DNA of 64,000 bases, from positions 9,761,326 through 9,825,325 of the forward strand of contig CM024187.1 in the NCBI GenBank assembly GCA_013433145.1. The letters are read 5' to 3'. Position 1 is the stretch's first letter. The number at the start of each line of letters is the position of its first letter. The translations under genes were made by a program, and so were the position numbers. Below are positions 19,126-52,969 of the stretch, piece by piece. Source of the stretch: Ascaris suum. Taxonomy: Eukaryota; Nematoda; Chromadorea; Rhabditida; Ascarididae. A model generated the notes under the pieces. It saw nothing but the letters and a program-made list of their open reading frames with translations, did no database searches and was not told the origin of the DNA.

Positions 19126-19412
19126 TACAGACTACCAACAAAGAATCATGTGCGCACCCTTATTTTGTCCGTTCGATTCCACAGCAGAAGCAGAATCTGT
19201 TGTTCTGCATTCTTCAGCAAAGTTTCCTGTCCTGCATTCCGATTGGTATAAAACTTGTGCCAACTTTTAAGCACCTTTAAATGCTCATAAATATAGTGAA
19301 TCAACTTCACTCTTTGTATTTCAGGCCTTTTCCTGATGCTGAAATTTGGAATTTGGCCTCCAACTTCACATACGTGTGTTAAAGTCGTCCTGCCCGCGTA
19401 AATTTGACATAT
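19126..19412 (-). repeat. Inverted copy 1 of a 290-bp coding-like element
   Basis: The reverse complement of this segment matches 35984-36271 with only scattered substitutions. On the - strand it reads an open frame shared with the other copy: THVCEVGGQIPNFSIRKRP, then LIHYIYEHLKVLKSWHKFYT and NAGQETLLKNAEQQILLL. Near the 3' end a 1-bp difference shifts this copy to an early stop after NRTDKIRVRT. The flanks do not match. It may be a fragment of a mobile element or of a dispersed gene family; I do not recognise the protein. Confidence 0.85.
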
Positions 19413-20124
19413 GCAGTGCACACTTGAGATTCGACGGAAGTTGACATCCCGAAATTCAAAAGGTTTGATGAATGCAACAATCACGATTTGCGACTGCATA
19501 TTCGGCAGCGTATTCTCGAGCGTTGGCGTGAAACGTTTCAATAATGCCACTTTTCGTTGTTTTTTACGAAGAGTGAATTAAGACAGAACTGTGTCAGAAC
19601 TCTCGGTTCGCCAAACAGTGCTTAAATATGCGAGGGGAATAGCTCTTCTGCTGCATCTCTCATATCGCTGCGTAAATCTTTCATGTGTACTAGTCGAGAA
19701 CCGCTTAGTTACCGCTCAGTTATTATCGAACACAGTTGGGAGGTCAGTAATTTATGTAGTTGATAAATCGAAATAATCAGCTTAACGCCTAGGATAAGCC
19801 ATTGATCTTACTGATAACTTTGCTGACTATCTGCTTTCAAGATTACGAAATGGAAGCATCAAAACATCACACAAACACACAAATCTTCTCGCAGAACTTA
19901 ACGAATCGAAAACCCGTACTTTGGATCTGATCTTAATCCAAATACAACAACCGAATACAAACGGCATCATCAAAACGAACAGTTCCTCTGATTGATATTG
20001 CCTTTACCAGACGCAGTGAAGGCAGTACCAGAAAAAGAGATTTCCACTTCATCTTCTGTCAATTCTATCCTCCTTACTGTTGAATTCGACGAAGAGAACT
20101 GCCACAGTTTAGTGCTCTCGTGAG

Positions 20125-21922
20125 ATGAATCGGATTGCACACTCTATCAGTGGCAATGATAACGATGCGCCGACGGTGACGGTGGTGTCGAGCGATATCC
20201 ACGCCAAAGACGTACCGCTGAGCTGGTTTCAAATGGGAGTCATTCCTTTAGGCAATTCTCCTCCCATTAAAGGTTTCCCTACCAAGAGTAATGATCCCAT
20301 TCAGGTGTTGCACCAGCGGGAGATTCTGTTGCGTGTGTACTGGGCATTCTTGTTCGATGGAGTTGTCTCCAAAACACAAAGCAGTCCCACTTGGAATTTA
20401 CAGCTTGTAGAATATTCAAGTAGGCAGGCGTTGTTGTTCTACCCTCAAGGGGATGAATATACAGTATAGCGTGCTCTCTAGAAAAGCATATATTTCTCGC
20501 AGTGTAAAAATATCGGGAGCACGGTTGATCAAGCATGTTCCTGATGCCGTGCATTCAAGGGGCTGTTTATGTGAAACTATTGGATTTGACTGTAAATGCG
20601 AACAAAAAGACTTGGTTTATGCTGCTATTGTGGTCAACGAACGCATCGCCCCTGGGATTAACTTAGACCATGCCATGGCGCATGGGCTGCGGGATTCTGA
20701 TTGTTGATTTTATTGCTGAGCACTTTTCTTTGCTGCGTTTTGATCGCCTAGCAATGTACTGACAAACATCTTTGCATTTTTGGAAGTATTTTTTGAGCAT
20801 TGCGCAAGTGGCATTCCACTAGTTATAACGAGTGGTTTACATATTCCTATTCTTGAGCTAAACAGCCACGCCGTTTCGATGAGTGCTTCAAGCTGTTTTT
20901 GGTGGTCTCAAGTCTTGTTGCTATTATGTAGTGCCATCAGAAGTTATAAACGATATCACTTCTTGCGAAAAAAAAAGTGTGATCTTAATGTCCAAAGTAC
21001 ATGTCTCTGGAAGTTTCTCAGCCAGCGGTCATGTGACACAGCGTCTGATCTTTGGGGAACAACGGCTAACGAGTACCATGATTGTCCTTGGCGGCTTTCA
21101 TGTTCCTTAAAGAGAACTGAATCGATTACTCTATTAGCTTCATCGGTAGTGATGATGCGTATTTCTGTTTTTTAAACTTTACTTTGCGCTACGTAATTTA
21201 AAATTGCACCCATCTGAGAAAGTCTCAGAATATCGTGTTACGCTTCCATAGTACTTCCTATAGCTAGCAGCCAGAAATGTTCTCTTAAGTCCATAGATTT
21301 AAGCCTGATAGTCTTCCCCTAAGCCCACAGGTTTAAGTGGTAGTCCAGAGCCATTCAGGAGGTGCACAACTAGCTTGAATATTTGGCGCGATAAATTTGT
21401 GGAAATTCTGGGAAAGCATTTAATCTCTTGTATTCGCGGAAAGCCGTTCAGCGGTTATAGTGCTAGTAAACTGTGTGCACGACAGATAGTCTGGGAAAAT
21501 GAATTTCGAGTGATTATTGATGCTGTTAACTGTGCGATCTTCTTAAAGTTTTACTCACTGGTCTTCAAACAAGACGATGGAATTCTTCTGCAGTTTGCAA
21601 AGTCACTTAATTTCTCCAAAGTTTGAGGCGGATATTTCCTGAATGTAATTCAGATGGAGCAACAAAGCTTCCTTGAATATTGCTCTCAAATTTTGTCCCG
21701 TCTCATACTGATATTAGTGATGTTGGAAATGATCGGAGGCATTTCGCTTATATCGCGAATTGCGCATCCTGCACTCCACAGCATACAGCTCAAATGTCAT
21801 ATTTGCAATGTTCTGATTTTTGTCGAACAGAGTTGGATTCTACTGCTTGCCAAAAAGTTGTAAAGCATTTTTGTGGCATTCATTTAGAGGCAATGCTCAC
21901 ACTGGCTCTCCCTCAAGAATGA
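20125..21922 (+). other. Unassigned coding-like segments, possibly one gene or a pseudogene
   Basis: Several + strand frames look coding but match no family I know. They are 20125-20304 (MNRIAHSISGNDNDAPTVTV... up to a possible donor after CAG), 20411-20707 (opens after CTTGTAG; SGARLIKHVPDAVHSRGCLC and APGINLDHAMAHGLR), 20744-20900 (FFEHCASGIPLVITSGLHIP), about 20890-21110 (SEVINDITSCEKKSVILMS) and 21680-21922 (SYLQCSDFCRTELDSTACQK, TAA/TGA-type end). The first two can join in phase 0. Later pieces change frame without good GT/AG sites, so a decayed gene is possible. Confidence 0.35.
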
Positions 21923-22079
21923 TGTTTTCTCGCTATTCAGTTATTGTACTTCACAAAAATTACGCATTGAACAGCCTACTTCACAGCCATCAATTCAGCG
22001 TTGTCTCATTATGGAATCCCCCATGGCAGACAGTCGTTCACTCAAATAATATTTCCGTTTTATAAGCCGCCTTGATTTC

Positions 22080-24390
22080 TCAGCTCTCTAGTCCACTTGC
22101 ACTTTCTTCTATTGAAGTCTTGTGTTCCTCGCTCCACTGAATGACTTCTCTCTGTATAAAAATTACTGTCATCTTACAGTTCTTATTGTATGCTATGATT
22201 ATGGGAAGTCGCAAATGATTATTTCTTGACTTCATTATTTTTTCGTTATTTTGCAGTTTCCTCTGTTCATTTGTGACCGTAAACTTCAATATTTAGTTAT
22301 GAGGACACTTGAAACAATCAGCAAAGAAGCGATGAGTTGAGAAACGCTAAAAATTTTTCAACTTACAGTAGCATCGCTGCTGTGCAGAAATGCCCGTTTG
22401 AAGAGCGCTGCCTGTGAGCTGTCGAAAGTATGCCGAAAGACACACAACACGATCAACAACGGCTGAGCGCATCGCATGCGTAAGCAAACTGGAAACGCCG
22501 ACAAAGCGGATAATGGGCACTGAGTTTGAGTGGTTAAAGCATCAAAAGCGGATGAAATGGCCGCTTCTCACTCTCCCAATTTCGTCTGTCATACTTTCGA
22601 ATCCATCACAGTGTAACCATTGCGTACTAAAAGCGTCTCTCCCAAGCAATTCTATTTTTTTTAAAATATTGCCCCTCCACTTAAACCAAAAAGTTGAGCA
22701 ATCGCACAACTCAAAGAAGGGAGGTGGAAAAGATTTTTTAAAAATATTGCCCCTCCACTTTACTCTGCCTGGAAAGGTGAGTTTGCAAATTTTATTGAGT
22801 TCTTTTAGAAAGTTTGAATTTTTCAACGAGAAAATATGGCGAATTCGCATTCATCAGAGAAGCGCTACGTTTATTAGAAAAGATTAATGAAATTCTCATA
22901 GTTCTCCTCAAGTTTTATAATTTCCACCAGTAATCGTTGAGGCAAATAACCCTCTTAATTTCCAGTAGCTGAAGAAGTCCCGAAAAAGCGGCAGTAAAAG
23001 TTTGTTATTTGTGGTGAAGTAGTTAACATCAACACTTGTCGCGTCAAAAAGTGTAAAAATATGGTTTATATCCTTCAGACACATTTCCCTACCTGTAATT
23101 GTATAATTTTTAAATCCGTTTTCTTCAACTGGTAGGAATCTGCCGAGGCATGCATTTTTGCCTGGAGAAATTAAAAAAGATAAGCAGTATGCAACTTCGT
23201 GCACTCTTCCCACACCGAGAGATCTGGTAACAGTGGTGGTCAGCTCTCGAGGCGAGGCAGTTTTCATTGAAATCGCTATTTCTTTGCAACTGATACATAT
23301 TGGCATATATGATATGAGGAATATAACAATTTGATGTGCTATAAATATTTACATCTGGCAGTTACATACTCAGTTATGTTACCAAGCTATTGCATCTTTC
23401 CTCAATATTGCAACGGATGCGTCGAAACGTTTTCGCATAAAGTGATGCGAAAATTTGTCTTCTCAAAAGTTTCAGGTTGACGTTACTGTCATTGAAGTGC
23501 TCAGAGTTCCGGTGTGTTCAAATGTTTATGCACAAATAGGACACACAGACACCTCACTAAGGGATTTGAGTGCGGCCGATATATTCGCCCTTTGCACTGT
23601 ATGCTGCATTGTGTTTGTGCACACAAGAGAAATGGCCAGTTATAGGTGCTTTGAGCGCGGTGCTCGGCTCGTCGAACGGACAGCCAGTCCAATTTGGCTT
23701 TGTGGACGCTCACAAAAAAGTACCTGTCAACGTTGACGAATGTCACTTTCAAAAAAATTCAGCGTGTATGCATGTGGCAGCTGACCACACTCTCTTCTAG
23801 AATATGTGCTTCGATCCGATCTCTTTTTCCACTTTATCCCGCTCTGCTATCCACACCAATCGCAGCTGCGCTTCGCAAAAGTCACAGTTCTTATTCTTCT
23901 TCAAAATATGGCTTCATATTGTTCCATGAATTTTCTCTTTGGTTAAAATAAGAAGGACCTAGCTTTGCAACCTCCTATACTTGTGCATTTGTTTGTGCTA
24001 CCCTATCTTCATTCGTGACAGACGATATTTTTGCAACGACTTTTTGGGAAAAAATGCAGCTTTATGCCGTGCTTCTTGCAACTAAAACTGAACTTCTCTG
24101 TGCTATTTTGTTTTTGATGTAACATCTATTAAACTGTACTGGACAGTGCATCTTGTCAAGACTAAAAAGTCAAATTGTGCCATACTATTCTCTTCCTGTC
24201 TGCCATCCAAACAGATCACATTTGACCAGTATATTCTCCATATTTTGAAGTCGTTTACTTCAAAAATTTCTGCCAAATAGGCAGCTGCTTTTCTTGTATT
24301 TGCCCGATGCGAGAAGATAGGGAATGCAGAGTGCTCGCCGAAGCGTTCGAATGTTTGCAGCAGTTGGTAATTGAAGAGATCTCGATACAT
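22080..24390 (-). CDS. Unassigned multi-exon gene (fragment)
   Basis: Three - strand exons join perfectly in phase. The exon at 24390-24227 follows CTATTTCAG and reads MYRDLFNYQLLQTFERFG...HRANTRKAAAYLAEIFEV, ending in phase 2. The exon at 23289-23216 reads CKEIAISMKTASPRELTTTV and ends in phase 1. The exon at 23161-23093 follows TTTCTCCAG and reads KNACLGRFLPVEENGFKNYT, ending in phase 1. A likely terminal exon is 22151-22080 (REVIQWSEEHKTSIEESASG..., TGA), which needs one more exon to fix the phase. The 5' end is not found. I do not recognise the product. The splice consistency and the codon-like composition are the evidence for a real gene. Confidence 0.55.
22660..22765. repeat. Short duplicated motif with inverted partner
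   Basis: The string AAAATATTGCCCCTCCACTT occurs at about 22664-22683 and again at 22741-22760. Between them GGGAGGTGGAAAAG is roughly the inverse of CCTCCACTT. This small internally repeated block could be the remnant of a foldback element. No gene is associated. Confidence 0.6.
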
Positions 24391-25506
24391 CTGAAATAGA
24401 GTGCGCATAAAGTGTATTTATTGGGATTCTTTGTTAACAATATTTGGGTATTAATGCAGTATGATTGGAATTCAGTTCCTGTCGTATCGGGAAAGGTTTT
24501 AGCAATGGCATACTATAGCTATTCCTACTTGGTGACGTTCAAATGTTAGCACGAGTAGATATACTTCTGCTGCCGATTCCATAACTCCTAACATCGATTG
24601 CAAACTTCATTGTTGCCCAACAGTAATCGCAAAGGTGCTGCGATAGGATATCACTCGACGAATACATTACAGTACGCTAAATGTTGCACTCAGATGTTAA
24701 CGAGAGACAGCGAAATCTATCTCAAGCGCACCAATTTCAACACACAAAATTGTCATTAAGTATGCATGGGTATACGTTTCGCAAATAAAATCGCTCATTC
24801 ATTGAAAAACGATACGCCTACATAAAACTGCATTTGCTCCCGTTTTTAAATTTGGTTAATTTTTGCTAAGTTTCACTGAATTCGCATATCTTAGTTAAAA
24901 TTCACAAAACTTCGTAAAGTATACGTAACATTCATCACCCTATTCCACTGCCTGTTGTAAGCAAGTTCTGCTATAACCAAGTTACTTTGTGCACAAATTA
25001 TTCACCATCGCATTACCTGGAGTGGAAGTACTCAACATTGTTATGTGTCAGTAAGTAAACAAATCTGTATTCGTAGCCTTATGCCAAACCTTAGCGTACG
25101 GAACCATTCAGCTCCTGACGCACCCCTTACGTACTTATCATGCGCTCATTCACGGATATGTAAACCATCGATCAGTATGGACGATACCGTGGTTTATACG
25201 GCCGTCGATTAAAAGGCGCATTTCCAAGCTGCCACTGAGTATTCGCTGCTAGAGCCAAATAAGAAACCCATAGCCTAGCACAAACTGCTATCTGCACCAT
25301 TCGAAAACATCACATAAATGATATGCGCGTTCCTTCTAATGAACTCACATAAATCGAATGGATGATAGCAATTACATTCTCAGTTATCTATCAGTTTTTA
25401 TTGTGCCTGGATCCGTATCTGCTTCTAAAAACGTCCCTGCTCTACTGCTGAGCTCACGACACTATCCCTTCGGATTTCCATCGATGGGTCTCTCAGACTG
25501 AATTAG

Positions 25507-25767
25507 AAAAAGCGTGGTACTTCGGAAGCAGTCGATACAAGCCTCAAGTTGTACCCAATTAGCAAAATTAGAGAAAGAATCAGTGACTTAGAAACACTAC
25601 GGCATTTATATAGGCTGTTCGAGCATATTCACGCAACAAAGCACCTGTATCGGAACGATGAACAAATCTTGTATAGTGCCCTGTCGAAGTATTTCAAAGA
25701 GAAATACTGCAGCCAGTCATTCTCTTTATTTTTTCCATTCATCCAAGATATTTTTCCTAAGCAGTAA
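25507..25767 (+). other. Unassigned open frame, 86 residues
   Basis: The frame opens directly after a TAG at 25504-25506 and runs to TAA at 25765-25767. It reads KLYPISKIRERISDLETLRH, then IHATKHLYRNDEQILYSALS and KYFKEKY, and is strongly helical-looking and charged. There is no in-frame ATG at the beginning, so it would have to be an internal or terminal exon (possible acceptor ..GAATTAG). I do not recognise the family. It lies 450 bases before the astacin gene on the same strand, but nothing ties them together. Confidence 0.3.
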
Positions 25768-26222
25768 ACTGTTGCTGTTTAAGAGTATAGTGCATAATCT
25801 TACAGCTAACACTTCTATCCCATCATAATGTAGTTGTTTGATAAGAACAATGATGCAGTGCTACGACATTTTTTCAGCAAAAAACGCAACAGTGTGTTTG
25901 TTTGTTCATTAACTCATTTATATATTTCCACGTTTACACATTTGTTACATGAAATCGCATATAAAATTTGTTGTACATTTCTAGCATTATACTTTGAGAA
26001 TCATTACTAACAAAATACTAACTTATTATTAAAGCAGACCATCTAGTCTCAGAATCTCCTTATCCGTCGCCTTTTTTCATCACCATCTCACGTCGCAAAG
26101 AAATTCTGTTTTATCATCGTTTCGAGATTTGCGAGTTCCAGGGCACGAACGCTGAGGCGAGGTCAGCACTTTCGTCTGACTACACAGTGGGCGATAGTTT
26201 TGGGCGCAATCATGAGGATATA

Positions 26223-34583
<8,361 letters not shown>

Positions 34584-35357
34584 AAAGAATGTGTTATCAT
34601 TTTGGCTTCAAGAATTTTTGTCCACCTAATTCAGTGGGAAATTCGAAGCTGTCTTCGATGCGCCCACCTGAATGACTGTAATACAACAAAAGCGGTTTAC
34701 ATCTTCTATGAGCACTGCAAATGCTCAGTGAGTTGCTGTTACAAATTAAACATCCACCCAGTACTCGTCTTCATTCTTTTATTTATCACTACCTTCGCAT
34801 AATTCCACTTCTTCCACAATACATCTTTGTTGGGCGTTTAAATTTAAATGAGTGCTGCTATGAAATGCAACAACTGTGGCCTTTATTCTATTTTTCTGCT
34901 GCATAAGAGCGAACGAAGTACAATTATTTGCATTTTTATCCAAACAGTCGAGCACCCAATAGAGCCAACACATTAGTCACCGCCACCGATACATACTTAC
35001 TAAAAGCACCAATGACTGTGTTATTATCGGTTACACTGGTATTATCATACAATCTTGGAATATCTAGTACTTGCTACTATCAATATATAGCCAACGAATT
35101 CTCCTTCCGTTGTTGGATTCGTTCCTACAGCATTACATCATATTTGTGCGCCCTCGTCTCACGAAGGATTTAGGCGAACGATTCTGCTAAGTGCGTCAAT
35201 TGCAAGAAAATTTCATTTTCAATGAAAAATGAGCAAGATAAGACTTCTTTCAGCTAAAAGTAAAATATTTCGGCAACAAAGATCTAACAATTCATAGAAT
35301 TACTTTCTTTCTGTAACAAAGAAAATGACAGAAACACTTCGTTGAAATATTTTCAGA

Positions 35358-35567
35358 ATGTCGCGACCGCTCAAATCTGTGCTGGCGTTGGTTGAATCGC
35401 TGTCGCTCAATTTTTTTCGAGAACGTTATGCGGGAATTCTGTTCGCGTTCGTGTCACTTCTGTACAACGGCTATCTCACAAATAATTCGTCCCACGTCCA
35501 CTTCGCAGTCAATGTTTGCTTTAGGATCGCTGTCACCGATACGCTCTATCGCTTAGTAGCCATTTAG
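35358..35567 (+). CDS. Small intronless gene candidate, 69 residues
   Basis: An ATG lies one base after a good acceptor (ATATTTTCAG ending at 35356), the arrangement of a spliced-leader trans-splice site or a 5' intron. The frame runs to TAG at 35565-35567. A canonical AATAAA follows at 35622-35627, about 55 bases downstream, a normal nematode 3' UTR length. The protein begins MSRPLKSVLALVESLSLNFF and has a weakly hydrophobic middle (AGILFAFVSLLY). I do not recognise it. The combined acceptor, ORF and polyadenylation signal support a real gene more than the ORF alone would. Confidence 0.45.
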   Translation: MSRPLKSVLALVESLSLNFFRERYAGILFAFVSLLYNGYLTNNSSHVHFAVNVCFRIAVTDTLYRLVAI

Positions 35568-35621
35568 ATGTGTTCAAAACGAAATATCTCGCGACTTATG
35601 AAAGCTTCATCTATCTGGTCA

Positions 35622-35627
35622 AATAAA
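35622..35627 (+). terminator. AATAAA polyadenylation signal
   Basis: A canonical hexamer lies about 55 bases after the stop of the small ORF at 35358-35567. Confidence 0.5.
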
Positions 35628-35983
35628 GCTGCATCAATTGAGCTTACGTGGTGATCGCCTTGAAAATCTTAAAAGTGCGAACGCACGTCAGCACGAGTGA
35701 AAAGACAAAAGTTTTCTTCTTATTTCACTTTAGCAGGCAATCTTTCACGTAAATGTTCGGACAGAACAATGGACCAGTGCCTGAGAGGCGACGGTAGAAG
35801 GCTGGTGGCTTGTAACATGAGACTGATTTAAGAGTAACTGAGCCTGCTTATAGTCAGCTTTTTATGCTGGTTATAAATTTTAGAAAAGCGATCGCGTGGA
35901 TCACCGCACGTGCATGTGTATGATCGCATGTTTGTGCGTGTCGACTTGTCTGTTTGAAGCTTACCTGTGCTGCTAGTTTATCC

Positions 35984-36271
35984 TATATCAAATTTACGCG
36001 GACAGGACGACTTTAACACACGTATGTGAAGTTGGAGGGCAAATTCCAAATTTCAGCATCAGGAAAAGGCCTGATATACAAAGAGTGAGGTTGATTCACT
36101 ATATTTATGAGCATTTAAAGGTGCTTAAAAGTTGGCACAAGTTTTATACCAATCGGAATGCAGGACAGGAAACTTTGCTGAAGAATGCAGAACAACAGAT
36201 TCTGCTTCTTTTCTGGAATCGAACGGACCAAAATAAGGGTGCACACATGATTCCTTGTTGGTAGTCTGTAA
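35984..36271 (+). repeat. Inverted copy 2 of the 290-bp coding-like element
   Basis: This is the reverse complement of 19126-19412. On the + strand it is open from about 35981 to a TAG near 36264 and reads THVCEVGGQIPNFSIRKRP, LIHYIYEHLKVLKSWHKFYT and NAGQETLLKNAEQQILLL, ending NRTDQNKGAHMIPCW. Differences from copy 1 are mostly single substitutions, including conservative Asp/Glu and Arg/Lys changes, which hints at past coding constraint. Confidence 0.85.
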
Positions 36272-36872
36272 GCACGGACGGGCTTATGTCATCTACTTCA
36301 TCGCTGTTTTCGGCTTTGGATGGCGAAGCTGTTGGATAAATCGTTGATCAATTCTCAGCTTTCGCACATCGACAAAAGTAACAAAAAATGTGTTAATGTG
36401 ATGGGGAAAAAATGCTATTCTTCAAATTTTTATTCCTGAGTATATTAGCCAACACGTAGCGAAGAAGCAGAAAAGTTTATACATTACCGCCTGCTCAGCA
36501 GTCAGTTGCCATAAGCAATTCGAGTTCACCGCAGATTTCGGCCTCTAAGGTGTTTGAGCCCTCTCGAGAACTGGGTCGATTCGGAGCAGGTTTGTCCTTA
36601 TCGGAGGCTAGCGACGAAACATTCACGATAGATGATCGATAGATAATACTTGAACTCTTTCTCACATGTATATAAAGCTGGTAAAATCTATCCGTCGTTA
36701 ACTTTGAGCGATTCTTTGATGCAATGTTGCTGGGATGTTTGATGGCGGAGAAATCGTCTTTAATGGACCTGTGTGGATTAATGCAGACACAGACCGTTGT
36801 TTCATACCGATAAGGTGTTTATTATTTTGTGGTTCGTGAAAATATTTGTCTTCCTGTTGTTGTTCTATTACC

Positions 36873-37097
36873 ATGCAAGGATTGTATGCCCTCCTTCTTC
36901 TCCTGAATTTGTTTGAAAAGGAATGCAGTCAAATGTGCGCATCTATGCAAAGAGCAGCAAGCAAGAAAGAGAGACCAGTTACGATGGATGTTTTTGTACA
37001 GCTTGTTACCGATGACTGTTTGGTATATGACGATGCCACACGTCAGCGAAGCAGTTCGTTCAGTTATGGGCTAAAGCGCTGCGTTGTTGGAGTTTAG
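36873..37097 (+). other. Possible small secreted protein, 74 residues
   Basis: The ATG at 36873 opens MQGLYALLLLLNLFEKECSQ, a plausible signal peptide with a cysteine at the cleavage region. It continues MCASMQRAASKKERP and VTDDCLVYDD and ends GLKRCVVGV before TAG at 37095-37097. Four cysteines lie in or near the mature part. There is no clear acceptor or AATAAA, and no family is recognised. It may be a first exon. Confidence 0.3.
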
Positions 37098-37398
37098 CGC
37101 TCGGATTTTCGTGAGAAAACAGAACTAGTTGTAGGCACAACACTAAAACTTGAGTGGGAATTTTAAGAAGATTTGAAGTTTGGTTTACCTAAGAAGCAGC
37201 TTCTCATATGTCGTTTCGGACTACGACTTGTTTTTATCATTAGCAGAAAGCTACTGGGCTCTATGCAGGGCGGAAATATTTATTTTTCCATTTGCTTCAA
37301 CTCTGCAGCCAAAGTGTCTAACAGAGGCACTAGGAGATTCAAGAAGACGCAGAGCACAGAGTTTTTTCATTCATGACGGATTCTGCAGGTGCGCCTTA

Positions 37399-37653
37399 TA
37401 CTGAAGAATTACAAATGATTCCCTGCGGTCCCCAGCCACGTAGGGCCGCCTCGTACATAAGCGTCAACAAAACTGAGGACGTGAAAAGGAAATCGCTCAT
37501 TTTATGCTGAGCAGCCGCATGTAAAGTTTCCTCTAAAAATTTCAATCCAACTGCACTGTTGCTATAAGCGTTTGGAAACAACTTCCACAATTTGAGATAG
37601 GAAAGTAAACCAGCATCTTTGCAAATTGCTTTAATTTTTATATGCTTCAGCAA
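37399..37653 (-). other. Unassigned coding-like frame
   Basis: A - strand frame reads KDAGLLSYLKLWKLFPNAYS, then GLKFLEETLHAAAQHKMSDF and VLLTLMYEAALRGWGPQ, and ends in TAA. The amphipathic, helix-rich composition looks like protein, and a possible donor or acceptor (GGGACCGCAG) lies near its end. No partner exon is identified. On the other strand 37671-37829 is also open after CTACCCTCAG, so the coding strand is not settled. Confidence 0.3.
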
Positions 37654-39144
37654 ATTTGGTCTACCCTCAGGTCAAGGCAACATTTGTCATTGGTCCTGCG
37701 GAAATCATCCGAAGTCGTGTCTGGGAATGTTTGGATCACCATCAGGGCATCTGCTCCCTATTTATCATTTTTCATCACCCCGATGCTCGTCATGCTGACC
37801 GCCATCCACATACGCCCGATTAGTCCCACTGATCAGAAAAGAGAAGTGTAACGATGATACGAATCGTACGAGTGCCACTGATGGAAGCGGCTTGTGTGAT
37901 CTGATTCTTCACTTCTACTCCCGATAAATTCAGGACGTCAGACCTTAATTCCCTAGTAGCTTTATCATATCACCTCTGGAGAAGACGTTACTCAGCAGCA
38001 GCATGACGCGGCTCGTAATAGAAACTTCCGGACGAGGCCTTAAATTGATGGTAGCTCGAAGGCACAAGTGAGGCAAAGAGCCACGTGCACAGTATCAGAT
38101 ATTTTCAACAATCAATTCATCACTACATACTGGCCAAGTGGCACTGAATAGCGTGCAGAAGAGCAGTATTTCAATTTCCGGAAGCTTTAAAACAATCGTA
38201 CATTTTGAACTGTTCTAATGAGATGTTCATTCTGATGTCTTCTGATAGGAAAGGAAGTGGTCATTTACTGTATGAGTGAAAGGAGCAATATTAAGCGAGT
38301 AGTTTCGAACGCAACACAGCATCACTTTATGATTGCGAATGTAATTACACATACAACCCGAAACGCACAGTTCAATTGCGAGATTGATTTGCTTGAGCTA
38401 CTTTGAAAGTACATCAGGGCACGCATATTTCTTGGCTAGCTTGCAGACGTGTCAAGGCGCACCTCATCTGTTATACAACTGGTGTGACCGGCAGAGAGAG
38501 AACATCAATTATATGCATCCAGTTCCCCTCATTCATATGTGCCAGGCAGTAAGGATACACCGGGCGCACAATTGTTCTGATTCAGAACTTAGGATAAAGG
38601 TGGGAAAAGCGTGCTGGTAACATTAGGTCTGTAGACGCCAAGCCTGTTTTCAAATATTTTTTTCTTTAACAATCGCAATTTAAAGATGGGGAAGTCCATA
38701 CGGAACAGTTGTACGCAAGGATGTCCTGATCAAATCTGAAAGTGCTATTGCCAGATCGTCAGTATTGGTTCCAAGAGGTGAGACTGCGTAAGTCGGATTG
38801 CCTGAATGGAGCAAGATGTTTTGCCTTAGCATCAGAACTATACCTTCCCTTGCATCTTTTCAGCCAGTGAGTTTATACGGCTACAGCGCTCTAAAATGTA
38901 GTTCAGTGTGCCTGTATTTTTTTCCCACGCTGTTGTAGTGCATGCGGTTAGTATCCAAACAGGCTTAAATGGATGCTTGATTCAGGCGATCTTCGTACAG
39001 CACATTCTCAAGGCCAAGAAATGTGGACAAGTGCAAAACAGATAGAAACATGCTGCACACAAAATGATCAGGGTTTGGAGTTGGCAATGGACATGTGGCG
39101 GTTGTGAATTAACTGCAGCGATGGGTCGGGATCATAGATGAATA

Positions 39145-52857
<13,713 letters not shown>

Positions 52858-52969
52858 CTGTTGAACAATGTTTTAGGTAATAATGCAGCAGATGTTTTTT
52901 CTTCAACGAGAGCATTGCATAGATATTTATTATCTCCTCTCGCTCGCTCCCTTGCTTTCTCAGTCACGC

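Noticed and set aside
23570..23800. + strand frame reading GALSAVLGSSNGQPVQFGFV
   Set aside because: It has no good borders or partners and lies within an intron of the - strand chain at 24390-22080. Left unassigned.
37671..37829. + strand frame after CTACCCTCAG reading KATFVIGPAEIIRSRVWECL
   Set aside because: It is open and has a fair acceptor, but it has no partner exon and sits beside a competing - strand frame, so it is not listed as a gene.
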